DNA of 21,514 bases from contig DASVAA010000204.1 of NCBI GenBank assembly GCA_036376595.1, forward strand, positions 1 to 21,514, in the 5' to 3' direction. The notes under the pieces were generated by a model. The model was not told where the DNA came from. It did not search any database and was given only the letters and a program-made list of their open reading frames with translations. Shown here piece after piece: positions 21,353 to 21,514 of this stretch. Position 1 is the stretch's first letter. The number at the start of each line of letters is the position of its first letter. A program made the position numbers and the translations under genes. Source of the stretch: SMAG-U1939 sp036376595. Its GTDB lineage: Bacteria; Chloroflexota; Ktedonobacteria; Ktedonobacterales; JADMIN01.

Positions 21353-21448
21353 ATGGGGAAGCGGATCCTGGTCCTGACACTCCGCTGGGGCCGAGGCCTC
21401 GCGGGTTCTCAGGCAACGCTCGGCCCAACGGCCCACGTTGACGCCTGA
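21353..21448 (+). CDS. Small ORF of 31 codons with strong Shine-Dalgarno (hypothetical)
   Basis: An ATG at 21353 preceded by AGGGAGGTG at 6 nt opens MGKRILVLTLRWGRGLAGSQ and ends at TGA 21446-21448. The first 11 residues look like a signal-like or Rossmann start (basic, then ILVLTL), the rest is not hydrophobic enough for a membrane helix. It could be a leader peptide for a gene beyond the window, a small protein, or the start of a gene broken by a frameshift. The rest of the 364-nt stretch 21151-21514 shows no other supported feature. Confidence 0.35.
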   Translation: MGKRILVLTLRWGRGLAGSQATLGPTAHVDA

Positions 21449-21514
21449 CGGCCGTATCCCGGCCGGTTCTGCTCTGCTTGCGATCGCCCCACCCAGGCGC
21501 AGGATGTTGAGCGC

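Overview
This is a GC-rich chromosomal window with tightly packed genes on both strands, frequent GTG starts and many GC-rich intergenic hairpins. The gene mix suggests Chloroflexota or a close relative. Pointers are a long-tailed MurJ, a bacterial deoxyhypusine synthase-like protein, an NRAMP relative of the SPY-motif type and REP-like palindromes. This placement is an inference from style and content; no rRNA or other phylogenetic marker is present.

Layout. 1-134 (-): start of an XRE-type regulator running off the window. 262-762 (-): DUF1269 protein, ending at a perfect hairpin. 974-2272 (+): tyrS, ending at a 13-bp hairpin. About 2411-2560 (-): what looks like the right end of a dead IS200/IS605 element (last codons of TnpB plus the omegaRNA-like end). 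2639-2923 and 3096-3365 (+): two small stress-type proteins, a helical ferritin-like protein and a GlsB/YeaQ membrane protein. 7479 down to 3507 (-): a probable four-gene operon of amidohydrolase, formamidase/acetamidase-like amidase, SAM methyltransferase and a divergent RpiB-family isomerase. 7650-8135 (+): small membrane protein. 8790 down to 8140 (-): antitoxin/PIN-toxin pair. 10057-8963 (-): secreted lipoprotein hydrolase. 11569 down to 10170 (-): GNAT acetyltransferase and APH-family kinase with overlapping stop and start. 11712-12173 (+): cupin with a repeat-derived tail. 12907-12158 (-): ParA/MinD-like protein with a broken P-loop. 13159-15052 (+): deoxyhypusine synthase-like enzyme followed by a YkgJ-type cysteine-cluster protein. 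16451-15087 (-): NRAMP-family transporter. 19462 down to 16488 (-): murJ and an M50 site-2-protease-like gene. 19714-20325 (+): lepB, divergent from murJ. 21150-20503 (-): pdxH. 21353-21448 (+): a 31-codon ORF with a strong Shine-Dalgarno.

How the genes fit together. Envelope functions cluster at the right (lipid II flippase, intramembrane protease, signal peptidase). The 7479-3507 run looks like a small catabolic or salvage operon built on amide or formyl chemistry, substrate unknown. The pair at 13159-15052 is the best candidate for an undescribed system: an intact deoxyhypusine synthase catalytic motif next to a metal-binding cysteine-cluster protein, with an NRAMP relative converging from the other side and a degenerate ParA-like protein diverging upstream.

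No tRNA, rRNA, CRISPR array or complete insertion sequence was seen.
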